A DNA stretch of 64,000 nucleotides, from the NCBI GenBank assembly GCA_905182995.1, contig CAJJDP010000019.1, positions 151,600 to 215,599 on the forward strand, written 5' to 3'. Both the position numbers and the translations under genes were made by a program. The notes under the pieces are model-generated. The model was not told where the DNA came from. It searched no databases and saw only the letters and a program-made list of their open reading frames with translations. The first letter of the stretch is position 1. Each line of letters starts with the position of its first letter. Shown here one piece after another: positions 25,401 through 37,232 of the stretch. This stretch comes from Paramecium octaurelia. Taxonomy: Eukaryota > Ciliophora > Oligohymenophorea > Peniculida > Parameciidae.

Positions 25401-26817
25401 TATGTTATTTATATAAATATTTCCATATTACATAAATCCAGAGATATACATAAAATGTTTGATAAATTCTGATATGAATATAATAATTTTATATCAGAAT
25501 CGATTCATTTCAATAATTAGCCCTCTAGAGTTCGAGCCAAATCTCACCCCTCCAAAATTCTTTACTAAAATTATATTTAAATTTTTTATATTTATTCACT
25601 TACTTTGCCTTAAAATTTCAGATCTACAACAGGAAATTTTCAATCTCCATTAATTTATCAAATAACTTCAAACATTTGATTCAAACCGAAGTATACCAAA
25701 GCAAAGGCCTTTCAAATAAAATATTATACTCCAAAATTTTAAATTTCTGAATCAGAATTTATCAAAGCAAATCTCATTCACTAAATTTATTAAGTATAAA
25801 TTTTGGTCGATCTCATCTAATTCCAAACAAATAGTTTTTGAAATCGTGATAATCATTATATAAAAGAAATTTATTTACTAGATTTTGCTAAAAAATATAA
25901 ATATTCTAAATTCTGTTTGAATACCTTTTTATTTTCAATTTTTAACTTAATAGTGATAACAAATTAATGTATATACTAAATTAGAATCTAAAATGATCCC
26001 TTTTAGTAAGTATGAACTAAGTTTCAGTTCTAATCCTCTCACTCCAATGTTGTCCAATCGTGAATTATCAGAAACACTCAATTGCCCAAACAAGAAAAGC
26101 AAGCATCGTAAAATTGTTATAATTGTTAATAAAAGAGATTGATATGATTCTAAAGAGTGCCAACCTTATATTCTACATACTCAAATATTTACAGAAAAAA
26201 TCTTATTATAATTTCTTGGGATTTATTATAATTTTTTATAATTGGATTAACATAATCATTATTGTTCATTTGTTTATTTGTTTATTTGATCCATGTAATC
26301 AAGATGATTTCTTTTGATTCACCAACCATTGATCTTAAGATGTATGTTTTAAAAAATTAACCATTTCACTAATTATGCAGAACCGTCAATTATCAATTTC
26401 AAATATTACAATTTGAATTACTTGATTTTGTAATCGAATTACCTTGAATTCTTGCTTGGTTGCATGCCTTCGTTTATGTTAGATCAGGCTTATGAATATT
26501 AACAAGATGGAATGCAAGTTTGTATAATTGAATATTAATCTTACAGAAACAATTATTATTTTTTATTAAATCTGTTTATAACATCTAAATGACTAAAATA
26601 ATTTTCACATTAAAAAAGGGAATCTGAGTTAAAACTATCATTATCATATAAAGTTTTGGGGATTTATCAATTTATATTCTCAACGATCTGTTTGAAAATC
26701 TTTTGTTGATATATTAAATAAAATTGACAATAAATGTTGAGTAAGATGAAAGAATGAGTATTTGAGTATATTTAATCTTCTTTATTGCATAGTAAAATGA
26801 ATTAATGTTATTAAATA
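25401..26817. other. Gene-poor AT-rich region
   Basis: No gene with a recognisable domain on either strand. One short ORF that looks protein-like is listed separately at 25993-26142. Confidence 0.4.
25993..26142 (+). CDS. Possible 49-residue protein or first exon
   Basis: ATG to TGA, with a composition more like protein than like its surroundings (MIPFSKYELSFSSNPLTPM, then NCPNKKSKHRKIVI). It ends in a basic patch. No family recognised. It may be the first exon of a longer or decayed gene, or chance. Confidence 0.25.
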   Translation: MIPFSKYELSFSSNPLTPMLSNRELSETLNCPNKKSKHRKIVIIVNKRD

Positions 26818-29510
26818 TACGCAAACAAACTATAATATCTGTAAACAAAATTTACAACTCTTAAATTTAGAAATATCAACGACACTATTGATTATGATTA
26901 TGATATTACTTTAGTTATTTTTCACTATTATTACCTTTTTCAAAATTATCTAAGAGGTTTTCACTAACAAATAAGTTTCAAATAATGTATTTCCAATTTA
27001 GAAAATGTTATGAATAATTAGATTAATAGATTAGTTAAAGCTGACTTAAAGATTTTGGTAATTATTTATTACTAAATTAAGTATCTTGAATTTATGATTA
27101 ATTATAAAATATGATGTGTAGATAATAGATTTTGCATAATGCTTCAAATAAATTATTATTAAGACTACCTGATAAATAGGGAATTGAATCAATCACTCAA
27201 TTAATCAAAAATTAGGTTTCTGTAAAGAGAGAGCCAAAGCAAAATCATTAATTTTTTCAAATTATTATTAGGATTCTGCTTAACATACTTATCAAATTAA
27301 TTGAATGTTAGATGTAACTCAAGATCAGTAGTCATATCTTAAGTTATTACTGATTAACATCAAAATATTTTAATGTAAAATATTAATTTCATATAACTCA
27401 AATAAACAATAATTAAATCAAGAAGGCCTTTTCAAAGGTAGGGCTTACAAATAAACTCTGCCTCTTTTGTGTCTTGGCATTTGAGACATTTATTTTAAGA
27501 ATCGCATAGTTAACATCCTTATGAACAGCGCTTGCAACCGTATTCACTTAAGTAATAACCATCCTAACACTTAAAATTCTTATAATCAAATTTATCAATA
27601 TTGGGCTCAAATATTTTGCAATCAGATTAAGATGGACCTGTACAACTTTAACAAAGTGGAGAGCACTAAAGAAATATTTACGAAAACTAATACTTTCATT
27701 GTCATAAAATAGTAATTGGAAACTACACATCTACCATTACTCGAGATTTTGCATCCTAAATTTAAATTTAGAATGTTTTTATTATGGTTGAGTGTTTGGT
27801 CAACATAGGTTTGATTATTCAAAACCTTGAATGTTTTTCCATCGATTGAAAAAATAAAACTATCCTAATCTGAAGTTGAATTTTCTAAGGATATATTAAA
27901 CATGATTCTAATTGCATAATGTCTTCCCAAATTTAGCTATTTTGAAAATGTAGTGCGTCGCCATCTGTCCAATAATCCTCCTCCAATAAAAGTTGTTTGA
28001 TTCTCATATCTAAAACTAATTTGCTCTTTCAAATCAAAAGTAATTTAACCAAAAATTTAAGGGAGATCCTAAAAGGGCGATTCTAACTTCACCAAAAATT
28101 TAAGATCTAATGTATATTTAATCTTATTACCTGGTTGGTTCTCATGAAGATTGATACATCTATNTACGCAAACAAACTATAATATCTGTAAACAAAATTT
28201 ACAACTCTTAAATTTAGAAATATCAACGACACTATTGATTATGATTATGATATTACTTTAGTTATTTTTCACTATTATTACCTTTTTCAAAATTATCTAA
28301 GAGGTTTTCACTAACAAATAAGTTTCAAATAATGTATTTCCAATTTAGAAAATGTTATGAATAATTAGATTAATAGATTAGTTAAAGCTGACTTAAAGAT
28401 TTTGGTAATTATTTATTACTAAATTAAGTATCTTGAATTTATGATTAATTATAAAATATGATGTGTAGATAATAGATTTTGCATAATGCTTCAAATAAAT
28501 TATTATTAAGACTACCTGATAAATAGGGAATTGAATCAATCACTCAATTAATCAAAAATTAGGTTTCTGTAAAGAGAGAGCCAAAGCAAAATCATTAATT
28601 TTTTCAAATTATTATTAGGATTCTGCTTAACATACTTATCAAATTAATTGAATGTTAGATGTAACTCAAGATCAGTAGTCATATCTTAAGTTATTACTGA
28701 TTAACATCAAAATATTTTAATGTAAAATATTAATTTCATATAACTCAAATAAACAATAATTAAATCAAGAAGGCCTTTTCAAAGGTAGGGCTTACAAATA
28801 AACTCTGCCTCTTTTGTGTCTTGGCATTTGAGACATTTATTTTAAGAATCGCATAGTTAACATCCTTATGAACAGCGCTTGCAACCGTATTCACTTAAGT
28901 AATAACCATCCTAACACTTAAAATTCTTATAATCAAATTTATCAATATTGGGCTCAAATATTTTGCAATCAGATTAAGATGGACCTGTACAACTTTAACA
29001 AAGTGGAGAGCACTAAAGAAATATTTACGAAAACTAATACTTTCATTGTCATAAAATAGTAATTGGAAACTACACATCTACCATTACTCGAGATTTTGCA
29101 TCCTAAATTTAAATTTAGAATGTTTTTATTATGGTTGAGTGTTTGGTCAACATAGGTTTGATTATTCAAAACCTTGAATGTTTTTCCATCGATTGAAAAA
29201 ATAAAACTATCCTAATCTGAAGTTGAATTTTCTAAGGATATATTAAACATGATTCTAATTGCATAATGTCTTCCCAAATTTAGCTATTTTGAAAATGTAG
29301 TGCGTCGCCATCTGTCCAATAATCCTCCTCCAATAAAAGTTGTTTGATTCTCATATCTAAAACTAATTTGCTCTTTCAAATCAAAAGTAATTTAACCAAA
29401 AATTTAAGGGAGATCCTAAAAGGGCGATTCTAACTTCACCAAAAATTTAAGATCTAATGTATATTTAATCTTATTACCTGGTTGGTTCTCATGAAGATTG
29501 ATACATCTAT
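26818..29510. repeat. Direct 1,346-nt duplication around N28164 (26818-28163 = 28165-29510)
   Basis: Sequence after the N restarts at the base equal to 26818, at offset 1,347. The first copy breaks off inside the Cys-rich gene and the second completes it. Same signature as the other N junctions. Non-coding parts (26818-27431 and 28165-28778) show nothing recognisable. Confidence 0.9.
27432..28163 (-). pseudogene. C-terminal fragment of the second Cys-rich gene, cut at N28164
   Basis: Identical to 28779-29510. It contains the last intron and the stop codon but not the N-terminal half. An assembly duplicate, not a decayed paralogue. Confidence 0.8.
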
Positions 29511-30619
29511 TGTTCTCTTGTATTGTGTAGAAGGGACACTTCTTAATGCATAGGCCTTAAAATAAATGGAAATGATCTTGACATTGTTAACATATGTTGT
29601 TGTAAGAACATTAAGAGCAATTCTCAATGTTACAATCATACAACCTCTTGCTTTTATTGTAAATCTTAAAGCTTTCTACTTCCCAATAGCCAATTTACTC
29701 CAATCTCTTTGAATAACTATCAATAAGAATTTAATCTTATTTTTTAAATTCAACATCAAATAAACCTTTCACTTACACACACTCTAATTCGTATTGAGGT
29801 TTACACTCTTTGTAAGACTGTAAATTAACATAAGAATTTAAAAATGGGTACATAACTTGTGTTTAACCCTTTCTAAAATCGACCTTTATTAATTGATCAT
29901 CATTTCTCTTTGATTTACTATAACAATTAAACACTATTTCCAATTAACCATTAAAATCATTATCGAAATTGAATTTGAGCAATTTCTATTCTCCAAACTT
30001 CTAGATTGTTGAAAGTTCCTCTTGCAAAAAGGATTTCACTTATTCAATCTCTTTCAAACCTAAAATATTGAGATAATATAATACCTACTTATACACATTA
30101 GTTGAACTCAGCCACAGTCCCCTCTGGGCATTCTTCAACACAAGTGCCCTTATATCTTAATTAGTCACAATCCTCATATAACGAAAGATCACATGAACCT
30201 GATAGGCAATATTTACAATCTTTTGGACATTCTTAAACAAACATATTAAAGTTTCTTATTTCTACTTTGGTTTATTCATCAATTCTCATCTAGATCACTA
30301 CATCAGAAGCTTAATGTTAAAATCTTATTTGAAATTCTTTGTACTCTCCTTGTACCTTAATTATATTTCTTCTAACTCCATTTACTAATATCAATATTTC
30401 ACTCTCAGTATTATTAGTTTTAGCATCAAACATTAAGTATAATTCTCTATAACTTTACAAACCTTTATAAGAGATAGTAAAGCTCCCCTCAGCAATAATT
30501 TAATAATCCTCTTCGATTATAATATTTTCATTATCAATTGATTCTATTATTCTTGATGATAAAATGGGGTTCCAACTAAAAGAGACTTCAATCAAGAAGA
30601 ATAGGAATATCAATTGCAT
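28779..30619 (-). CDS. Cysteine-rich secreted or surface protein, shorter relative of the 20166 gene
   Basis: Three exons give 595 aa; introns are 30060-30084 (25 nt) and 29013-29040 (28 nt). A signal peptide is clear (MQLIFLFFLIEVSFSW). As in its neighbour, long beta-rich segments (IVVNG-type strands around residues 60-110) alternate with Cys clusters: CPKDCKYCLSGSC near residue 140, CSQCSYNNICQQCQD near 335, CSPLCQSCTGPSQSDC near 525. The end is CKPYL with TGA at 28779, with no membrane helix. If the 21-nt GT...AG segment just before that stop were spliced, a hydrophobic tail (LLDLIIVYLSYMKLIFYI) would follow instead. The two genes lie on one strand about 3.4 kb apart (1.3 kb of that is duplication) and are likely paralogues. 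Confidence 0.75.
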
Positions 30620-31950
30620 TTTTGAAATATTATTTATTCAAGCAAAATATCTTGTTTTATAACTGAGACTTATATACATTTTTTATTTTAAAAGTTGATT
30701 TAACTAGATCATTTATAATAATACGCATTTAATTTAGATACTTTATATAATTTATCTAACCAATGCAAAAGATTCGTTCTCAAAAATAAATCTTTTTTTT
30801 ATTTTATAATTATTAATAATACCTTATGCCTTTCATTTCAAATTCATTCACACTTATTATTTTAAGTTCTTCTTTATTTCTTAATAAAAGTGTCTCTCCC
30901 ATTAATAAGTTAGCTCCCTTTAACAAAAGGAACTATCTCTGATCAATTTCTATTTTAATTCTGATTTAACATGCAAAATTAATTATGTGGACTTATTACA
31001 ATCGAATTTAGTTCAATTAGTACAATATAGAAAATGCTCTTTAAGAATATTTATATAACCCTTTCCTGCCGAGTACCTGAAAGCTCTTTGTACTCAAAAG
31101 GACAGTTACCTTCTAACAAACCTGAATGATAACCAATGCGAATGAGAACTAAATATGAGTTATATTATATTATTTTGGGTGATAATCATTAAAAGAAAAC
31201 ATTATTCATGATGCTAAGAACATTAATAAAATTGTTAATCCTAACAGATGTTCATTTAGGAAGGTAAAATCCTCTGAAATTTAGATTTATTTTTTTAAGG
31301 AAACCCTTAGGTTACATATTTATAGTTACAAATTATTTATACATATGGGAGGGGTATTATTCAAGAAAATACTAAAAGAGCAAGTTTTAAAGGATAAAAT
31401 TGATTAGTTTATTTTAAAAATAATATATATTCTAAGTATTTTTTTAAATATTGTAAAATAATAGTACTCATTTATTATATTTCGAAATCGTTATTAGTGT
31501 GACTGAACATCTAAAGATCCGCCATCTTTAGTAACTTCTTCCCTTTTAATAATCATTACCTTTCCCAATTAATTACTTTTTGAGAAATTATTCAATTATC
31601 AGGTAACATGTTTAATTTTATTTTACTAATTTTCCCTTAATGTTTGCTAAAATTTAGAATATCATCTGATTAAACAAATAAAATGCAAGGCCAAAGGGAA
31701 ATCAAAATTCATTTTGATAAACATTATTTTTTTATTTGAATTCAAGAGGTTCTTCATTTATTCTTACTGCCTATTAATATTTTCTCTCATCTGTTTTAGA
31801 AGTCTCCAATAATTATGATTTTGAATGTGAAGTACAATTCACTTGCTTTGTTTATGCAATTATATTTGTGTTATATAATTTAATGAGATTATTGTATTTG
31901 ATATTAATTACTATCAAATAAAAACAATAAATATATATCATATAACTCGA
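30620..31950. other. Gene-poor AT-rich region
   Basis: About 1.3 kb without a supported gene. A short plus-strand segment at 31211 (KLLILTDVHLG) faintly recalls the first motif of MRE11-type phosphoesterases, but nothing after it fits. Confidence 0.4.
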
Positions 31951-32637
31951 TCAGCACTTCAATAAGTTTTGCTCAATCATTTTTAGGTGTTTAAGATGAC
32001 AACTCTTCTGTTGGATATTGGAGTGATAGATGTAACTAACGGCTTCATTTTTCAAGAATTTATTCCTAAAAATATTAATTTTGAAAATATACCCTAATAT
32101 CCTGAACATGCTCAAAAAGGATTCCTTTTAGGTATAGTTCTTTATGTGGTTTATATTTTTTAACTTGTTTTTAAGTTGATTAATTATTTTTAAGAATTCA
32201 ATTCCTTTCTTTTTTCCTAAAGTGTTTATGATGAGAACTCTCTGTCCGCAAGCATAAGAGACGATTGCTTTTGCATAGTTTTTCTATATATTAGTAGATT
32301 TCTGTAAGAGGTTAATCTTCTTTTTTCCAGATTTTTATTTCGGTTTATTTGATTCTGTATTAGTTTAAATTTCTTCAATATTTTCAACTCCAATTTCATT
32401 ATTATTTTGTTTTATTGATTAAAAGTTTATTTGGTTGTTTGGATCAAAGATTTAGTTAGAAAATGAACTTTGGTCACTGGTTTTTGAGATTATATGATTC
32501 ATTTCAGGTTCTTAAGAGCTTTAACATTAAGGTATCATATAGTTTGGCATTATTGGCATGTAGTACATGGGATAATATTGGGGATATCCGGTAGGTTAGG
32601 TGTAAATGAGAATGGGCATGAAATTTGGATTTTACAT
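31951..32637 (-). CDS. Unknown protein with a Pro/Tyr/Met-rich N-terminus and basic helical C-terminal domain
   Basis: A single exon of 228 aa. The start at 32637 has an in-frame TGA upstream. Residues 1-40 are rich in Pro, Tyr, Met and Gln (PTGYPQYYPMYYMPIMPNYM), typical of disordered ciliate N-termini. Residues 95-228 form a basic, helix-rich region (QKNYAKAIVSYACGQRVLII, FLKIINQLKNKLKNINHIK, FLKNEAVSYIYHSNIQQKS, HLKHLKMIEQNLLKC). I recall similar KNYAKAI...YIYNS...HLK patterns from Paramecium proteins of unknown function, but cannot name a domain. No membrane segment or signal peptide. The clean single-exon frame and strong N- and C-terminal contrast support a real gene. Confidence 0.7.
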
Positions 32638-32734
32638 TGCTATAAATATAATATTGAATCATTTTATGTTTTGGCTTTAAAAAATGAGTTTTCGGTTTAT
32701 TTCCTTAATAAAGCGTATTTTAATAAAGTTTATT

Positions 32735-33042
32735 TCAGATTAAATCGAATATTCCTCTTATAACACTCAAAAATAATAACTAAAACATCTTCTGAAGTCC
32801 AAAATCAATTCTTTCCGCCTTTATTCTATATCCATTCATATAAATTTTATCAATCCACTACAAATTACGCAAATTCAATGTTCTCATTGCCTTTTCTTCT
32901 ATTTCTTCATAATACCAATAGATTTAGTCATTCCAATTGAGAATTATGCGAAATTGTTACTAAATTCAACAAAATACAATTAATTGCCAATTGAATAATA
33001 ATTACCCTCAAAATGCCGATATAATTGTAAATTTTTAGTCAT
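32735..33042 (-). CDS. Possible small protein, unknown
   Basis: Two plausible exons joined by a 20-nt intron (32896-32915) give 95 aa: MTKNLQLYRHFEGNYYSIG..., then ...LNLRNLQWIDKIYMNGY.... The intron has GT...AG ends and restores frame; a 17-nt alternative ends at the preceding AG. The C-terminus is hydrophobic (MFQLLFLSVIRGIFDLI). It lies 97 nt upstream of the gene at 31951-32637 on the same strand, a typical spacing here. No family recognised. Confidence 0.4.
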
Positions 33043-34473
33043 AGAATGGATTATTAGATAAATTATTGCTTAAAATCTATTAAAAATGCAACAAAAAAAC
33101 TGATTTTATCAAAAATTACTGTGATATATTATATTAATTTTCCAATTATATTGTCATTAATATTAAAGTTTATTAGATTATTTAATAATGTATTAGACTG
33201 AACCGAATAAATAATATAATTAGATTAATTGAATTAGAATAAAGATCTCTTTTAATCTTCAATAATTACTCATATTTTTATGTTTAATTATATATATGAT
33301 ATCTATAAATTATTGTAAGCAGGAATGTTTAAAATTAGTATTATTACTAAAAAAACTATATATTTAATAATTACCATTATAATAATTACAATTAATATTT
33401 ATTAATACTAATTTAGTTATTCTTTATAATTACTTAGAACTAACCAATGAATATAGTAAAATCTTTTATGTTTTCTTCTCATCTTGCATTTTTTCTTTAA
33501 GAACTTGTTCAGCTAGATTCATCACTTATTGGAATTGCAATAAATAAAGATCTGGTTATTATAGACAAAATTCAATGAATAACATTTCGGAAAAACGGGT
33601 TTAACACTCATAAATTCAAAAGGCATGATAATATACTTAATCCTTGGTCTAGCTATTGTATATCAAGCATGATCAAATCTGATGATCTTATCTTTTGTCT
33701 TGAATCTCTAAAATACTTCGTATAATATTGAAAATTTAGTTCTAATGTAAATTAGAATTAATTTAACAGAAATGTCTTATATTATAAGGAAATCATATAA
33801 GTTGTTCAATTTTAATTAAAAATGTGATCTTGCCTTGTCTTCTAATAGATATTTATAAAATATATACCACATGTACTATATATATAGTTATTGAAATTTT
33901 AAATTCTTGACATTTTAAACCTAATTTATTTGAATAATATCACTATTTATGATGCCTTACATCAAAAATGAGAAAAGTTATGCTGAAATTGAACAATATT
34001 AGTAATATTTAATTAAGTTAACACAATTAGTTTTTGTTTAATAAAAAAAAGATATAAAAATGTGTTTGAAATTTTTTTTGAGTTTTCTATAATTATCAGA
34101 ATGAGTATTAATCAATGGTTAAATAAATTTCTAAGATTTAAGGATGCGTTATTAAAAATTTTAGATGCAAGGAGTTGATTTGAAACGAAAAGAAAAGAAA
34201 ATATAACAGGAACAAAAGGTTCAATTAGACAAACTCTTACATATTGACAGAATAGTGATTAAAATAAGGGAGAAATAAGCTCAGAAAGAGGCAAGATTTT
34301 GATAACTTAAGCAATGAATAGAACAACTCTAAAGAATTTATTAAAATTTCGCAATTGAAAAGGTGTTGTTTAATTAACAAAATAATATTTGCTAATTGAA
34401 TGCATCTTGTGTTGAATCTGATACAAGATGCTTATCTATATTATTGATTTATTATATATAAATTAAAATACCG
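33043..34473. other. Very AT-rich gene-poor region
   Basis: 1.4 kb dominated by runs of A and T, with frequent TGA in all frames. No gene, repeat array or RNA gene recognised. Confidence 0.5.
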
Positions 34474-34941
34474 ATGGGTGCGAATTGTTGCAGGCAATAC
34501 AATGATAAATCGTACGAGCTAACCAATCTCAATTAATTTACTTCATCAAATATCTCGTAAAAGAAAAGCAGCTCATCTTCGAATATATTAAACAAAGAGA
34601 AATGCCAATAACAAGATGAAAATTTCAAAGAAGATGCCTCTGTTACTTATATCCATGAACCATTCAAATTTGAAGGCGACAATTAAGAAATTAAGGAAGT
34701 TAATGGAGATGTGGATGGAGTTGAATCAATACAGCAGTCTCATCAATTCTTATAAGATTGCATTCCAAATGATAATATTTCTTCCTCAGAATCAGATGAA
34801 TCAATTCACTGTGATGATACTTATACAAAAAAATCAATACTAAAGCATGACCTAAGATATTGCCAAAATCAAGGTTCAGTCAAAAATAAGGAAGTATTGA
34901 AAAAAAAGGTTAGATTCAATCTAAAATTAAATTTAAAATGA
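34474..34941 (+). CDS. Small acidic protein with an N-terminal acylation signal
   Basis: A single exon of 155 aa. It starts MGANCC: Gly2 fits N-myristoylation and Cys5/Cys6 fit palmitoylation, so membrane anchoring is likely (inference from the motif). The rest is polar and Ser/Asn/Gln/Asp-rich (SSSSSNILN, SSSESDESIHCDD) with a basic C-terminus (VKNKEVLKKKVRFNLKL). The KKKVRF stretch also fits the RVxF pattern for protein phosphatase 1 docking. No globular domain recognised. Several glutamines are encoded by TAA, so the standard code would hide this gene. Confidence 0.7.
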
Positions 34942-35730
34942 ATGTCCATCAATTGATGATTTCTTTTATTTATGTTATTTTTCCTAACTTGATAAAGAGT
35001 GTTAGATATCTTTTATTATTTTTTACTATAAATAACTTATAAAGATTATTAAAAATGATCATTTTAATCATATTGAATCTAAGAAATCAAAAATGTCATA
35101 TGTAGATTTTAATTAATGACGATTCTAATAATTGTTGTATTTTATTTACACGTTATGATAGAGTGATGATACTGCATCAAGAACAATGGAACTATAATTA
35201 CAGATCATAATATAAATATATCTTAAAGATTTTAATATATAACTATTATTAACTAAAATTTATTCCCTTTGAATGAGAATCAGATAAGGATTGTCTGATA
35301 TTTATAATCAAATAATAAATTTACATAACCAAGAACTCACTACAATAGACTTACCTAACTTTTATCATAAAGAGAATTCTATCTGAATACAAACAAGATA
35401 TATGATAAAAGAATAAAGGGATGATTGAGAAATTAAACTAAAATCTAAAGTAGTATTCTAATAAGAAAATGCAAAAGCGCGACAATAAGTTAGATAAGAT
35501 GAGGTAAAAAAAGAAATTATAATATTAATTTACATTTTTGTTTAAGTTAGCAATATTTTGAATAATATTTGTAAAAGTAAAGTAGTTTCAATTTATATGT
35601 ATTTTAATCTGCGATTATAGTTACTGACCGATTAAGAAATAGAGTTCTGATTGACTGTGTTAAAATAACAAAACTATTATTAGAAATATACATATATATT
35701 ATTAAGATAAGAAATTTTTATTTAATAAAA
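34942..35730. other. AT-rich spacer
   Basis: 790 nt with no supported gene on either strand. Confidence 0.5.
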
Positions 35731-37172
35731 ATGGATAACTAAGCAATTCTCAGTTTGCAAGTTTACAGCAAGAATATATTTTTTAATCATCCTTATGAAT
35801 TAAAATATACAGGAGATAAAATTTTGATGTATAAGGTATTATGATCATGCTTATTAAAAAAGCTAAAATAAGGTGTTTAGATATTTAGATTTCAGGTCTT
35901 AGTCAGAATCATGACTCTGATAAAATGGATTATTAAATTTGAGAACAAACAGCCCAAATTCATCGGGTTTACGATAAAAATAAAGAAAAAATTTAAGACT
36001 TTCATTAGTAAAGACCCTGACTAACTCATAAAGTATATTTGATTATAAAATGACTGTTAGACTAAAGAATTCGCTTAGCTGCAGATGTAGTTTTGGAAAT
36101 TTTTATGAATTATATACTGTAAAATGTGATATAAGCAGAGGGTCATCGGGAAATGTAAAAAAAATTCAATGTAAATCTACTGGAAATGAATTAGCTGTTA
36201 AATATATTAATAAAAAGGATTTAACTCCTTTAAATTATGTAAATAGAATATCTAAACTTTAGTCAATCATAGAGTAAGAGATAGCTGTGATGAACAAAGT
36301 CAAAGGATTTGACTATTTTGTTCAGATTTAAGATGTCTATCAGGATGATTAATAATATTTAATAATCATGAATTATCTGGAAGGGTATTCATTGTCTCAT
36401 TATCTGGAAAATAATAAAAAGATGAATAAAACCTTCTCCTTGTTTCAAATATTTTCAATAATGAAACGTCTATTTGAAGCTTTGATCAAACTATCTGAAT
36501 TGGAAGTAATTTGATATCTGAATGTAGATCATCCATAGAGATATTAAACCTTAAAACTTGGTTTTAGCAGAAGAAGATGATTTCAACTCTCTCACAATTA
36601 TTGATTTTGGATTTGCAACCTTCACCAATATTAACAGATATCTTTTATATAAATGTGGAACTCCTGGATATGCTGCACCTGAAGTATTGAATTCTCAATG
36701 CACATATTACTCGTTTAGTTGTGATGTCTTTAGCAGTGGGTGTCTGCTTTACTAATTGTAATTATAGCATATCAAAGTTTAGGTTATTTCATGAATTACC
36801 ATTTAAAGGGGATACAGTTGAATAGTTAGTGCACAACAACAGAATATGCTAATTAAATTTTGATTCAGATAAGTGTGATACATTCTCAAATAATATTATT
36901 GTAAATGAGTATTTTATTTATAGAGTCTCTTGAAATCTCTATTGGAAAAGAAAATCTCTGACAGAATACATTTAAAGAATGCCTATGATTAATTTTCAAA
37001 TTTGTATGATCTCTATAAGCAAAGATTCGACACTGAAGATTGTCATGACTCTTCTCCTCTTGTTAATAGATTACCTAATTTTGATACCTAAATTGGTAGA
37101 ATATTTGAGTAAAATACTACAAGGGAATCAAGACAAAGTTTATCAAACTGTACATAGATTATTTCAAAGTGA
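35731..37172 (+). CDS. Serine/threonine protein kinase with an N-terminal PH-like region
   Basis: Six exons give 438 aa; introns are 35836-35862, 36033-36060, 36506-36527, 36758-36782 and 36901-36923. The first intron (27 nt) is 3n and has an in-frame TGA. Residues 1-95 form a beta-rich segment (FRFQVLVRIMTLIKWIIKF, KFKTFISKDPDQLIKY) like the PH-like N-terminus often found before kinase domains in Paramecium. The kinase core has SRGSSGNV as glycine loop, the AVKYI lysine near residue 138, the catalytic loop HRDIKPQN near 242, DFGFATF near 265 and YAAPEVL, so all catalytic residues are present. The loop is slightly unusual (Ser in place of the first Gly-X-Gly). CAMK/PLK-like by overall feel; not assigned. 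Confidence 0.88.
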
Positions 37173-37232
37173 TTTTAAATAAAATTAGCATACTCATATT
37201 TAACATATAATTATTATACGTTAAATTATTTT

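Noticed and set aside
31211..31280. KLLILTDVHLG, resembling the first phosphoesterase motif of MRE11
   Set aside because: Only one short motif; the following sequence shows no second motif in any frame and is AT-driven.
32494..32763. 89-codon plus-strand ORF
   Set aside because: Mostly antisense to the Pro/Tyr-rich N-terminus of the minus-strand gene at 31951-32637, which has a supported start and coherent protein.
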